Source of the DNA: an uncultured Collinsella sp.
GTDB taxonomy: Bacteria > Actinomycetota > Coriobacteriia > Coriobacteriales > Coriobacteriaceae
Length of the DNA stretch: 56,288 bases
Assembly: GCA_958349325.1 (NCBI GenBank)
Contig: CATWCP010000004.1
Span: forward strand, 1 to 56,288
Reading direction: 5' to 3'
The notes under the pieces were generated by a model, which made no database searches, was not told where the DNA came from, and saw only the letters and a list, made by a program, of their open reading frames with translations. Of the stretch, positions 30,694 to 39,139 are shown piece by piece (position 1 is the stretch's first letter; each line of letters opens with the position of its first letter). A program made the translations under genes and the position numbers.

Positions 30694-31881
30694 GTGCAAT
30701 ACCGCGTTGACCCCAAAAGCGGCAACCGTATCTCGGCGTTGGGGCTGGGCTGCATGAGGTTTCCCGGTGCGCCGGGACGCCCGGATGCGAAGACCGCCGA
30801 CGCTATCATCTCCCGTGCGGTGGAGCAGGGGATTAACTACCTGGACACGGCCTATCTCTATCCCGGCAACGAGGCGTGCGTGGGTGCGTCGCTTGAGCGC
30901 CTGGGCTTGCGCGACCAGGTTTTGCTCGCAACCAAGCTGCCGCATGCTTCGTGCAAATGCGCGGAGGATTTCGACCGGTTCTTCGACGAGCAACTGCGCC
31001 GCCTACGGACCGACCATATCGACTATTACCTCATGCACAACATTACCTCGCCCGCCCAGTGGGAACGTGTGGTGGCGTTGGGCATCGAGGACTGGGTCGC
31101 GCGTCAAAAGGCGGCGGGACGCATTCGCCAGGTCGGTTTTTCGTATCACGGCAGCACGGCGGATTTTCTGACGATGCTTGACGCATATGACTGGGACTTC
31201 TGCCAGATTCAGTACAACTATGCCGGTGAACGCTATCAGGCGGGAACGGCGGGGCTCTTGGCTGCCGCTGAGCGGGGTCTCGCGGTGTTTGTGATGGAGC
31301 CGCTTTTGGGCGGGCGTTTAGCGGGCAAGCTGCCGCCACGGGCTCGCGCCGTGCTCGATAGTGCGAGTGATCCGCGCCTGCAGACGCCGGTGGCTTGGGG
31401 ACTGTCGTGGGTGTGGAACCATCCGCAGGTGACGATGTTACTTTCGGGCATGACCGATACCGCGCAGGTGGACGAGAATGCAGCGCTGGCCGATCGTGCG
31501 CTGCCGGACTCGATGACGACAGGTCAGCTTGATACCATCGCGCGCGTGCTGGAAGAGTTTGAGAAAACGAACCGCGTGCCCTGCACGGGATGCGGCTACT
31601 GCATGCCATGCCCCAAGGGTATCAACATTCCCGGCTGCTTTGCCGCCTACAACGCGAGCTATGCGCACAGCTGGTTTACGGGGCTGTCGCAATACTTTAC
31701 GGCGAGTGCGGTGCGCACGAGCGAGCCCAAGCTGGTGAGCAACTGCGTCAAGTGCGGCAAATGCGCGCGTCACTGCCCGCAGCACATCGATATTCCCGAG
31801 CGTCTCGATGACGTGCGCCGACGTTTCCAGCCTGGCCCCGTAACGGCCGCACTTAAAGCCTTTTGCAAAACGCGCTCCTGA
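30694..31881 (+). CDS. Aldo/keto reductase with C-terminal 4Fe-4S domain
   Basis: 395 residues. Residues 1-280 are an AKR barrel (LGLGCMRFPG, YLDTAYLYPGNE with catalytic Asp/Tyr, Lys in LATKLP, His in YLMHN). The C-terminal 110 residues bind iron-sulphur clusters through CTGCGYCMPCPKGINIPGC and CVKCGKCARHCP. This fused type is common in strict anaerobes and probably takes electrons from ferredoxin rather than only NADPH. GTG start with an AGGGGAGGGG SD region. Substrate unknown. Confidence 0.88.
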   Translation: MQYRVDPKSGNRISALGLGCMRFPGAPGRPDAKTADAIISRAVEQGINYLDTAYLYPGNEACVGASLERLGLRDQVLLATKLPHASCKCAEDFDRFFDEQLRRLRTDHIDYYLMHNITSPAQWERVVALGIEDWVARQKAAGRIRQVGFSYHGSTADFLTMLDAYDWDFCQIQYNYAGERYQAGTAGLLAAAERGLAVFVMEPLLGGRLAGKLPPRARAVLDSASDPRLQTPVAWGLSWVWNHPQVTMLLSGMTDTAQVDENAALADRALPDSMTTGQLDTIARVLEEFEKTNRVPCTGCGYCMPCPKGINIPGCFAAYNASYAHSWFTGLSQYFTASAVRTSEPKLVSNCVKCGKCARHCPQHIDIPERLDDVRRRFQPGPVTAALKAFCKTRS

Positions 31882-31896
31882 TGCCCCTTTTATAAC

Positions 31897-31959
31897 TTGC
31901 GGTGGAATAGTTCCTGTTTGCGGCAGAATAGGGGCCAAACAGGAACTATTCCACCGCAA
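31897..31959. repeat. Palindromic element H5 before an oxidoreductase gene
   Basis: Perfect 24-bp stem (31897-31920 with 31936-31959) and loop CGGCAGAATAGGGGC. It shares its left flank (31880-31896), stem base and loop pattern with H6 at 33063 but not the centre of the stem. The flank GCCCCTT (31883-31889) can pair with AAGGGG of the downstream SD (31963-31968), extending the hairpin over the ribosome site. Confidence 0.8.
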
Positions 31960-31974
31960 CTGAAGGGGGCTGTC

Positions 31975-32994
31975 GTGGGCCATCGGGATTCATGTGATGA
32001 TTTACGTGAGGTTCGTTGGGGCGTTTTGGGCGCTGGGTGCATTTCGCATCGATTTGCATCGTCGCTCAAGAAGGTCGACGGGGCACGGCTGGTGGCTGCG
32101 GCCGGTCGCACTCCTGCACATGTCGAGGAATTTTGCCAAGCGTTTTCGATCGATGCTGCCCATGGCCATGCCTCGGTCGACGATAACGGCGATGCGGCTT
32201 ATGACGCGCTGATTGCCGACCCCGATGTCGACGCAATCTACTTGGCTCTTCCGCATGGCATGCATACGCGTTGGGCCTGTCGCGCGCTGCGTGCCGGAAA
32301 GGCCGTGCTGTGCGAAAAGCCGGCCGTTTTGAGTGAGGAAGAGGCTCTCTCGATTGCCTCCACCTCTCGCGAGTGCGGCGTGCTGTTTATGGAGGCGATG
32401 AAGAATCGGTTTTGCCCGATGCGCACTCGCGTGAAGGACTTGTTTGCGTCGGGTGAGCTTGGCCGTATTGTCTCGATTGAAAGCGTGCAAAAGCTCGATT
32501 ACGGCGAGTCTCCTTCGGGCTATCTGCTTGATCCGTTGCAGGGCGGCTGTCTATATGACATGGGCTGCTATGCGGTCGGTTGGTTTGAGGATTTGCTCGC
32601 GGGCGCTTGCGAGGTTTCGTCCCGTGAAGTTCGCTGGCGTGACGTATCGGGCGGTCGCGTCGATTGGGCCGACGAGATCCATATGAGCGTCGGCGGTATA
32701 CCCATTCATATGGTGTGCGACGGCGAAGCAACATATGAAAGCCGCTTAACGATTGCCTGTGAGCGGGGCTCGTTGGAAATCGAGCGGCTCCATCGCCCCG
32801 AGCTCGCTCATGTGAAGTATTCCGACGGTCGAGTACTCGAAATCGATACACCATTTGAGGTCGATGATTTTTACGGTGAGGCGTCGCATGCGACGCAGCT
32901 CATTCAAGCGGGGAAACTCGAAAGCCCCATCATGTGCCTAGCCGCCACACAGCGCTGTGCGCACATCATCGATGCGATTCGCTTGAAACTTTAG
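31975..32994 (+). CDS. Gfo/Idh/MocA-family oxidoreductase (second copy)
   Basis: 339 residues with Rossmann motif VRWGVLGAGCIS, CEKPAVL and GCLYDMGCYAVG. Likely an NAD(P)-dependent sugar or polyol dehydrogenase. The start is GTG 31975, five bases after SD AAGGGGG; the longer frame from 31897 only reads through hairpin H5. It is flanked on both sides by related palindromes (H5, H6). Confidence 0.82.
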   Translation: MGHRDSCDDLREVRWGVLGAGCISHRFASSLKKVDGARLVAAAGRTPAHVEEFCQAFSIDAAHGHASVDDNGDAAYDALIADPDVDAIYLALPHGMHTRWACRALRAGKAVLCEKPAVLSEEEALSIASTSRECGVLFMEAMKNRFCPMRTRVKDLFASGELGRIVSIESVQKLDYGESPSGYLLDPLQGGCLYDMGCYAVGWFEDLLAGACEVSSREVRWRDVSGGRVDWADEIHMSVGGIPIHMVCDGEATYESRLTIACERGSLEIERLHRPELAHVKYSDGRVLEIDTPFEVDDFYGEASHATQLIQAGKLESPIMCLAATQRCAHIIDAIRLKL

Positions 32995-33062
32995 GGCGTG
33001 GGGGCATGGCGCCAGCGCTTGGAATGCCTGGAGGCCTTTGCTCTTGATGCCCCTTTTATAAC

Positions 33063-33125
33063 TTGCGGTGGAATACGGTCTGTTTGCGCCAAAATAAGGC
33101 ACCAATAGACCGTATTTTTCCGCAA
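33063..33125. repeat. Palindromic element H6 before nfo
   Basis: 24-nt arms (33063-33086 with 33102-33125) with pairing at both ends and in the centre, loop CGCCAAAATAAGGCA. The left flank and the first 13 bases of the arm are identical to H5 over about 30 bases, but the stem centre is CGGTCTG/AGACCG instead of GTTCCTG/CAGGAAC. It ends five bases before the nfo SD. Confidence 0.75.
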
Positions 33126-33146
33126 CTGATGAGGAGGGAGCTGGAG

Positions 33147-34013
33147 ATGCTGACGATCGGGTGCCATCTTTCGACGACGAAGGGCTATCGGGCAATGGGG
33201 GAGACAGCGTTGTCCATTGGCGCCAATACCTTTGCATTCTTTACGCGCAACCCGCGCGGCGGCAAGGCGAAAGACCTTGACATGGATGACGTGGCGGCCC
33301 TGCGCGAGCTTATGGAGCAAAACGACTTTGGCCCGCTCGTGGCTCATGCCCCGTATACCTATAACCCCTGCTCAGCCAAAGAGCGGGCGCGCGAGTTTGC
33401 CCTGGAGGCCATGGCAGAGGACCTGCGGCGCATGGAGGCGCTGCCCGGCAACTACTACAACTTCCATCCCGGTGCGCATGTGGGGCAGGGCTCCGACGCC
33501 GGCATTCAGATGATTGTCGACACCCTGTGCCAGGTGATGTTTGAGGGCCAGCAGACGACGGTGCTGCTCGAGACCATGGCCGGCAAGGGTACCGAGGTGG
33601 GCCGCAGCTTTGAGGAGCTGGCGTGCATTATCGAGGGCGTTGCCGCCAAGTGCCCAGAGCTGTCCGATAAGCTGGGCGTTTGTTTGGACACCTGCCATGT
33701 GAGCGATGCCGGCTACGACATCATCCATGATCTGGACGGCGTACTCGACGAGTTCGACCGCGTGGTGGGTATCGATCGCTTGCATGCCGTACACATCAAC
33801 GATTCGAAGAACCCTTGTGGCGCCCATAAAGATCGTCACGAGTGCATCGGCAAGGGATACCTTGGCAGCGAGGAATTTGGTGGCGGTATGCAGGCTATGC
33901 AGAATATTGTATCGAATGGCCACTTGCGTTCGCTGCCGTTTATTTTGGAGACTCCGAACGAACTTGCAGGTTATGCAGCTGAAATTAGACTATTAAGGTC
34001 ATTGCAGCAGTAA
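33147..34013 (+). CDS. nfo: Endonuclease IV (AP endonuclease)
   Basis: Zinc-dependent repair enzyme that nicks DNA at abasic sites. 288 residues, TIM barrel, with metal-site motifs NFHPGAHVGQG, LLETMAGKG, LDTCHVSDAGYD and HINDSKNPCGAHKDRHECIGKG. ATG 33147 follows SD GAGGAGGGAG; an upstream frame only reads through hairpin H6. Confidence 0.94.
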   Translation: MLTIGCHLSTTKGYRAMGETALSIGANTFAFFTRNPRGGKAKDLDMDDVAALRELMEQNDFGPLVAHAPYTYNPCSAKERAREFALEAMAEDLRRMEALPGNYYNFHPGAHVGQGSDAGIQMIVDTLCQVMFEGQQTTVLLETMAGKGTEVGRSFEELACIIEGVAAKCPELSDKLGVCLDTCHVSDAGYDIIHDLDGVLDEFDRVVGIDRLHAVHINDSKNPCGAHKDRHECIGKGYLGSEEFGGGMQAMQNIVSNGHLRSLPFILETPNELAGYAAEIRLLRSLQQ

Positions 34014-34074
34014 TGACTGTCACAAAGTAGAGTATTCCATTCACGTTATGGGTTTGTTTCAATCAGTTTTCTCA

Positions 34075-34103
34075 TTGCAGATTCGTAATTCCGGGTGCAT
34101 AAT
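34075..34103 (+). promoter_or_regulatory. Promoter of the amino-acid ABC operon
   Basis: -35 TTGCAG (34075-34080), exactly 17 bp, -10 CATAAT (34098-34103), about 50 bases before the SD of the binding-protein gene. Confidence 0.72.
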
Positions 34104-34160
34104 AGCCAACAGTTTTTGCAGACCTCTGAATCAAACGAGGTCACCGGAAGGAGACTGATT

Positions 34161-35021
34161 ATGAAGCTGAAGAAGCTTGGCGCATTTGCCGCCACGGGTG
34201 CTATGGCACTCGCCCTTGCTCTGACGGGCTGCGGTTCGTCCAACGCCACCTCTGGTTCTGATGCTGGTTCCAGCAGCTCTGACGACGCTAAGGTCGAGAA
34301 GGTCGACGGCTCCAAGGAGTACGCGCTCGTCAAGGACGGCACGCTGACCGTCGGCACCTCTGCCGAGTACGCGCCGTTTGAGTACAAGGATGACAACGGC
34401 GACTACCAGGGCTTTGACCTTGAGCTCATCAAGGCTATCGGTGACAAGCTGGGTCTGGATGTCGAGTACGTCAACAATGACTTTGACACGCTGGTTCCGG
34501 GCGTCGCTTCGGGCGCCAAGTATGACGTTTCCATCGCGGCTATCACCGACACGCCCGAGCGTGAGAAGGAAGTCACTTTCTCTGATTCCTACTACATGGA
34601 CGATCAGGCTATCGTGACCAAGGTCGATAACACCGACATCACGGCCGACAACTACAGCGAGAAGCTCAACAACGCCGACGCTACCATCATCGTCCAGTCT
34701 GGCTCGACCGCCGAGGCCTTTGCCCAGGAGAACTTCCCCAAGGCCAAGATCGTCCCCTACAAGGACGCCACCGAGTGCTTCAGCGCCCTGCAGTCCGATA
34801 AGGGCGACGCCGTAGTCACCAACCGCTCCGTTGCGAGCCAGCTGACCGCCGAGCAGTTCAACACCTGCCAGACCATCAAGCAGATCAGCACCGGCGAGGA
34901 GTACGCCATCGCCATCAACCAGGGCAACACCAAGCTCAAGGACGACATCAACCAGGCTATCAAGGACCTGACCGACGACGGTACCGTCGACGCCCTCATG
35001 GCTAAGTACAATATCAAGTAA
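34161..35021 (+). CDS. Amino-acid ABC transporter substrate-binding lipoprotein
   Basis: 286 residues, family 3 solute-binding protein (polar amino acids). Signal peptide with lipobox LTGC (lipidated Cys24), Ser/Asp-rich linker, then the two-lobed domain opening LTVGTSAEYAPFEY. SD GAAGGAG. The next two genes encode the permease and ATPase. Specificity (Gln, Arg, Cys, His) is not determinable here. Confidence 0.92.
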   Translation: MKLKKLGAFAATGAMALALALTGCGSSNATSGSDAGSSSSDDAKVEKVDGSKEYALVKDGTLTVGTSAEYAPFEYKDDNGDYQGFDLELIKAIGDKLGLDVEYVNNDFDTLVPGVASGAKYDVSIAAITDTPEREKEVTFSDSYYMDDQAIVTKVDNTDITADNYSEKLNNADATIIVQSGSTAEAFAQENFPKAKIVPYKDATECFSALQSDKGDAVVTNRSVASQLTAEQFNTCQTIKQISTGEEYAIAINQGNTKLKDDINQAIKDLTDDGTVDALMAKYNIK

Positions 35022-35043
35022 AATAACTACTTGATTGCGCGCG

Positions 35044-35074
35044 GGCCCTTTCCGTTTTGGCGGAAAGGGCCTTT
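35044..35074 (+). terminator. Hairpin between binding-protein and permease genes
   Basis: Perfect 11-bp stem GGCCCTTTCCG/CGGAAAGGGCC with loop TTTTGG, then TTT. As with oppA, it probably lets the binding protein be made in excess. Confidence 0.75.
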
Positions 35075-35139
35075 GCGCTTCTCTTGACGGAGAGCGTTTC
35101 CGTCTCGTTTTGCCGGCAACTTCTACGATAGGAGCCACC

Positions 35140-36501
35140 TTGTCTCGACTGAACAAAGGGGCCGCGGAGCAGCGTTTTCCACTGCCCTCGATGCTCCAAA
35201 AGCTGGCCTGTGCCCTGGCTGTGGCGCTCGCCCTGGTATGCGCGGGGGCCTGCGTGCCCACGACCGCCCAGGCGCTTGAGACCGCAAAGATTACCGCCCG
35301 ACCCAATACCGGTTCGGGTAGCGATGTGGTCGGCGGCACCGAGACGCGCATCACTTGGGAAGTTCAGGCCGATGCCGACGAGGAGCTGAGCGGTCTTTCG
35401 CTGACGTTTGTCGACGGCACGACGTTTGGTACCGATGACACGCGATTGACGATGCTCTCGGGCGAGGACCTCATGGATCGTACGCCCATGAAGCCCACGT
35501 GCAAGGCTGACGGCCAGACGCTCAAGATTGACTTTGGCGAGACGGCGCCTGCCGGCGGCTATTTCCGCGTCGAGGTTTACGGTGTGACGTTTCCCGTCGA
35601 GGGCGGCGATGAGGCCTTTAGCGGCGCCTATACGCTCGCCGACGGTTCGACCAAGAAGATCTCCAAGATTCCGTCGGTGGAGATCAAGGGCGTGACGGCC
35701 TTCGATAACTTCCTGGCCGACCTTAAGGAGCAGCCGTGGGTCGAGGCGTGGAACTCCAATATGTTCCTGCGCCTGTTCCTGAACCCGGTCATTTTGGTCC
35801 AGAGCCTGCCGATCGTCTTCAAGGGCTTCCTTATGTCGCTTTCGATCGTGCTCGTGGCGTTTCCGCTGGCAATTCCCTTTGGCTTTGCCCTGTCGCTTAT
35901 GCGCATCTCCAAGTCGCGCATCCTGCGCTGCCTCGCCGGCATCTACGTGAATATCATTCGCGGTACGCCGGCGTTCCTGCAGATCTATATCGCGTTCTTC
36001 GGTCTGCCGTTGGCCGGCGTCAAGGTGGACGACTATGTTTTGGGCGTTATCGTCATGGCCATGAACTCGTCTGCGTACCTGTGCGAGATCTTCCGTGCCG
36101 GTATTCAATCGATCCCCAAGGGCCAAAACGAGGCTGCTCGCTCTCTGGGCATGAATGCCTTCCAGACGCTGCTCTACGTTATGATTCCGCAGACGTTCCG
36201 CAATGTTTTGCCTACGCTGACCAGCGAGTTTATCTTGCTTTACAAGGATACGTCGCTGCTTGCCGCCGTGGGTGTGGTCGAAATCGTCATGAACGCCCGT
36301 ACCATCGTGGCCACGACGGGCTCCATTACACCGTACGTGGTTGCCGCCCTGTTCTATCTGGTCATCACCCTGCCGCTCGCTCGCTTGGTGAGCGGTCTTG
36401 AGGCGAGGCTTTTGGGTACGACCGAGACCAAGAAGAAGCGTCCCGCCAAGAGCGCCGGACAGGTTGTCGCGACGCCTGCCGATCACATCGCCGGTCTGTA
36501 A
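35140..36501 (+). CDS. Amino-acid ABC permease with N-terminal extracytoplasmic domain
   Basis: 453 residues. Only the second half (about 225-435) is the HisM/GlnP permease, with EAA loop IPKGQNEAARSLGMN. The first half has a signal-anchor (about 15-45) and a 150-residue beta-rich, acidic domain rich in Gly/Thr, outside the membrane. Normal permeases of this family have about 220-250 residues. The extra domain could help dock the lipoprotein. TTG 35140 has SD TAGGAGCC; the open frame from 35035 reads through the terminator. Confidence 0.85.
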   Translation: MSRLNKGAAEQRFPLPSMLQKLACALAVALALVCAGACVPTTAQALETAKITARPNTGSGSDVVGGTETRITWEVQADADEELSGLSLTFVDGTTFGTDDTRLTMLSGEDLMDRTPMKPTCKADGQTLKIDFGETAPAGGYFRVEVYGVTFPVEGGDEAFSGAYTLADGSTKKISKIPSVEIKGVTAFDNFLADLKEQPWVEAWNSNMFLRLFLNPVILVQSLPIVFKGFLMSLSIVLVAFPLAIPFGFALSLMRISKSRILRCLAGIYVNIIRGTPAFLQIYIAFFGLPLAGVKVDDYVLGVIVMAMNSSAYLCEIFRAGIQSIPKGQNEAARSLGMNAFQTLLYVMIPQTFRNVLPTLTSEFILLYKDTSLLAAVGVVEIVMNARTIVATTGSITPYVVAALFYLVITLPLARLVSGLEARLLGTTETKKKRPAKSAGQVVATPADHIAGL

Positions 36502-36513
36502 GGAGGTCCTATC

Positions 36514-37266
36514 ATGAGCGAAACCAATAACTCGAACGAGGTCGTCGTCAGCATTAAGAACCTCCAGAAGGCCTTTGGCGATAACGTGGTCCTGCGCGAT
36601 ATCGATCTGGATGTGCATAAGGGCGAGGTCGTCGTAGTTCTGGGTCCTTCGGGCTCGGGCAAGTCGACGATGCTTCGCTGCATCAATCGTCTGGAGCATC
36701 CTACGAGTGGTTCGATTGTCGTCGAGGGCGTGGATGTGTGCGCCAAGGGCGTTGACCTCAATAAGGTGCGTACGCACTTGGGCATGGTGTTTCAGCAGTT
36801 CAACCTGTTCCCGCACCTGTCGGTCAAAAAGAACGTCATGCTTGCGCAGCAAAAGGTGCTCAAGCGCAGCAAGGAAGAGGCCGAGAAGATCGCCGTCGAG
36901 GAGCTGACCAAGGTCGGTCTTGCCGAGCGTATCGACTTTATGCCGAGCCAGCTCTCGGGCGGCCAGCAGCAGCGCGTTGCCATCGCCCGCGCCCTGTCGA
37001 TGAACCCTCACGTTATGCTCTTTGACGAGGCCACGTCGGCGCTCGATCCCGAGCTGGTTCGCGACGTTCTGGGTGTCATGCGCGACCTGGCACGCGATGG
37101 CATGACCATGATCGTCGTGACGCACGAGATGGGCTTTGCCCGCGACGTCGCCGACCGCGTCGTCTTTATGGACGGCGGCGTCATTGTGGAAGAGGGCACG
37201 CCGAGCGAGGTCTTCGACCACCCCAAGAGCGAGCGCACCAAGGCGTTCTTGGGCAATATCTCGTAG
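36514..37266 (+). CDS. Polar amino-acid ABC transporter ATPase (GlnQ type)
   Basis: 250 residues. Walker A GPSGSGKS, Q-loop VFQQFNLFPH, signature LSGGQQQR, Walker B VMLFDEATSALD, H-loop VTHEMGFA. SD AAGGAGG region, 12 bases after the permease stop. It completes a three-gene importer and is followed by a strong terminator. Confidence 0.93.
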   Translation: MSETNNSNEVVVSIKNLQKAFGDNVVLRDIDLDVHKGEVVVVLGPSGSGKSTMLRCINRLEHPTSGSIVVEGVDVCAKGVDLNKVRTHLGMVFQQFNLFPHLSVKKNVMLAQQKVLKRSKEEAEKIAVEELTKVGLAERIDFMPSQLSGGQQQRVAIARALSMNPHVMLFDEATSALDPELVRDVLGVMRDLARDGMTMIVVTHEMGFARDVADRVVFMDGGVIVEEGTPSEVFDHPKSERTKAFLGNIS

Positions 37267-37289
37267 CCGGTTGATGTAACTGCCGTTAT

Positions 37290-37331
37290 AAAAGAGCGGG
37301 GGCTGGACTTGAATCCAGCCCCCGCTCTTTT
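37290..37331. terminator. Strong bidirectional terminator
   Basis: Perfect 18-bp stem (37290-37307 with 37314-37331) starting AAAAGAGCGGGGGC and ending GCCCCCGCTCTTTT, with a 6-nt loop. It separates the ABC operon from the convergent flavodoxin gene. Confidence 0.92.
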
Positions 37332-37383
37332 GTAGGGATAAGGATGCGCTTTGATGCAGACTCTTTTGGAGGTCCTGGGTTCG

Positions 37384-37803
37384 TTACGCGAGCTCGGCTC
37401 CGAGGGCCTTGCAAGCGGTCTCGCCCTCATCGTCGGGCGCATCGTAGCAAATGACGGAATCGACGACATTGACGCCCGCCTCGTCGGCATCGGCCTTCCA
37501 GTTGTCCATCCACTCGCCCTCGGCCCACGAATAAGAGCCAAAGAGGACGACCTTCTTATCGCCGAGGGTCTCCTTGACCTCGTCCCACATAGGCTGGAAC
37601 TCGTCATACTCAAGCTCCTCGGAACCCATGGCGGGGCAGCCGAAGGCAATGGCGTCATAGTTGGCGGCCTTGTCTGCGGAGAAGTCGGCGCAGGAGATGA
37701 CCTCTGCCTCGGCGCCGGCACCGGTTGCACCCTCGGCAACGAAGTTTGCCATGGCCTCGGTGTTGCCTGTACCGCTCCAGTAGACGACGGCGATCTTGCT
37801 CAT
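37384..37803 (-). CDS. Flavodoxin
   Basis: 139-residue FMN electron carrier of the short-chain type. Phosphate loop WSGTGNTEAMA (residues 9-19) and the aromatic FMN-stacking loops around GCPAMGSEE and GSYSWAEGEW. SD AAAGGAAA before ATG 37803. It lies directly downstream of a DUF3793 gene, a pairing often seen in anaerobes. Confidence 0.9.
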   Translation of the reverse strand: MSKIAVVYWSGTGNTEAMANFVAEGATGAGAEAEVISCADFSADKAANYDAIAFGCPAMGSEELEYDEFQPMWDEVKETLGDKKVVLFGSYSWAEGEWMDNWKADADEAGVNVVDSVICYDAPDDEGETACKALGAELA

Positions 37804-37849
37804 ATGTTTTCCTTTCGGTTGTGCGGCGTGCGGCCGCGTCTTGTATGCT

Positions 37850-38554
37850 CTATCGGGTTGCCTGGACAAGTTGTCCCAGGGTGCAGCCCTGTTGATAGAT
37901 GTAGGTAAGGTATTGCGTGCATGCGCGATAGGAATCGAAGGTCGTGAGCGCCTGCTCAACGTTTGTGTATACCTTCCATGCGCCAAAGACCTTATAGTTT
38001 TCGCCGTGCTGGACGATAAACTGATGGACATCTTCGTAGGGATAGCCCAAAAAATAGCCAATTTCGTGGGGGAACTCGCATATGCACTCCGTATCGCAGT
38101 GCCTATTTCGAGCGAGTGCGCAGACGCTGCCGTCATAGGCGCTTTCTGCGGCATTGCTGCTTGCCAGCGTGATGCGCGCGGCGAGATGCACCAGGGATGC
38201 GGGCAGGTTGTGGACATCGTAACCTTCGGCGGCTAGCGCCGTCGTGGCACGGGGGTCGGAGAGGTATCGCATGAGGTCCGCAGGGCGATACACATAGATG
38301 AGCGCTCCGCAGGGGCGCCAGACCAAAACGCTCATATGGATTCCGAGTGGCTGGAGCTCGCGGTTGCATTGGGCTATGACGGCGAGCAGGCGAGAGCGTC
38401 GCTCTTCGATATGGGCGGCGCCGGGTTTTCCGTTTTGGTTGGCGTAGACGCCGGGATAGGTAAAGAGCGAAGCCGGCTTGATACCTGCGAGCGTAGGGGA
38501 GCAGTTGCGCACGACAGCCGTTTGGTATGTTGGGATGTCAATGGTTCGAGTCAC
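37850..38554 (-). CDS. DUF3793-family protein
   Basis: 234 residues, GTG start with SD AAAGGAG. The conserved core is CICEFPHEIGYFLGYPYEDVHQFI followed by an aromatic-rich C-terminus (KVFGAWKVYTN). Two conserved Cys (DTECIC) are near the core. Function unknown; the gene is typically next to flavodoxin and iron or haem genes. It is divergent from the metal-binding gene at 38730. Confidence 0.78.
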   Translation of the reverse strand: MTRTIDIPTYQTAVVRNCSPTLAGIKPASLFTYPGVYANQNGKPGAAHIEERRSRLLAVIAQCNRELQPLGIHMSVLVWRPCGALIYVYRPADLMRYLSDPRATTALAAEGYDVHNLPASLVHLAARITLASSNAAESAYDGSVCALARNRHCDTECICEFPHEIGYFLGYPYEDVHQFIVQHGENYKVFGAWKVYTNVEQALTTFDSYRACTQYLTYIYQQGCTLGQLVQATR

Positions 38555-38647
38555 GATGCTCCTTTCGGGTCCTCAGTTGTTAGCCTAGGAAAACTTATAC
38601 ACGAAAGTAAGCCATGGTCAACAAAAAAGTTTGAAGAGGGAAACTAA

Positions 38648-38701
38648 TTGACTGAACGGACACGATTTTGGGTTAAGATGGGGACACCCCATGGGGGTAT
38701 C
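38648..38701 (+). promoter_or_regulatory. Promoter with CsoR-like operator
   Basis: -35 TTGACT (38648-38653) and -10 TAAGAT (38674-38679) have a long 20-bp spacer. Four bases after the -10 is the dyad GACACCCCATGGGGGTATC (38683-38701), G/C tracts in pseudo-palindrome like known CsoR (Cu(I)-responsive repressor) operators. It would control the HMA-domain gene 29 bases downstream. Confidence 0.6.
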
Positions 38702-38729
38702 TAGATAGTGCTACTTGAAAGGGGAACGC

Positions 38730-39113
38730 ATGAGCGACTTGCTCAACCCTGCGAATCTCATCGTGTTGGCCGTCATTGCCGTCGGCATGTTTTTTGGACT
38801 GCGTCGCATTGTCGCTTCGACACACGGAAAGAGCTGCTGCAGCGATGGCACGAGCGGTAAGAAGGCCAAGAAGGTAGTGGTTGCGGATACCGATCCGTCC
38901 CACTACCCCTATAGCGATGAGCTGCTCATCGGCGGCATGAGCTGTGACGGCTGCGCTCAGAACGTAGCCAATGCCCTCAATGCGCTGGATGGCGTGTGGG
39001 CAACGGTGACGTATGCGGACCACACAGCGCGCGTGCGCTCCAAGCGGCCGATCGATCGCGGTGTCCTTGAGGCTGCCGTGAGAGATGCGGGTTACTACGT
39101 CATGACGCTGTAG
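38730..39113 (+). CDS. Membrane-anchored heavy-metal-associated (HMA) protein
   Basis: 127 residues. One N-terminal membrane helix (about 9-25), a linker with a Cys pair (Cys36-Cys37), and a C-terminal HMA fold with metal-binding MSCDGC (Cys72, Cys75). It resembles a tethered copper chaperone (CopZ-like) or a free-standing N-domain of a Cu-ATPase. SD AAAGGGGAA. The CsoR-like operator fits copper induction. No CopA is adjacent. Confidence 0.82.
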   Translation: MSDLLNPANLIVLAVIAVGMFFGLRRIVASTHGKSCCSDGTSGKKAKKVVVADTDPSHYPYSDELLIGGMSCDGCAQNVANALNALDGVWATVTYADHTARVRSKRPIDRGVLEAAVRDAGYYVMTL

Positions 39114-39139
39114 GCCTTGCCTTGGATGCGCGTCCTTGT

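Noticed and set aside
31897..33125. H5 and H6 as ends of one transposon flanking the oxidoreductase
   Set aside because: They lie in the same orientation rather than inverted, no transposase is present and no target duplication is seen.
31897..33146. Coding extensions of the oxidoreductase and nfo through H5/H6 (both beginning MRWN)
   Set aside because: The similar N-termini come from the shared palindrome; each gene has a better start with SD after the hairpin, and the extensions do not belong to either family.
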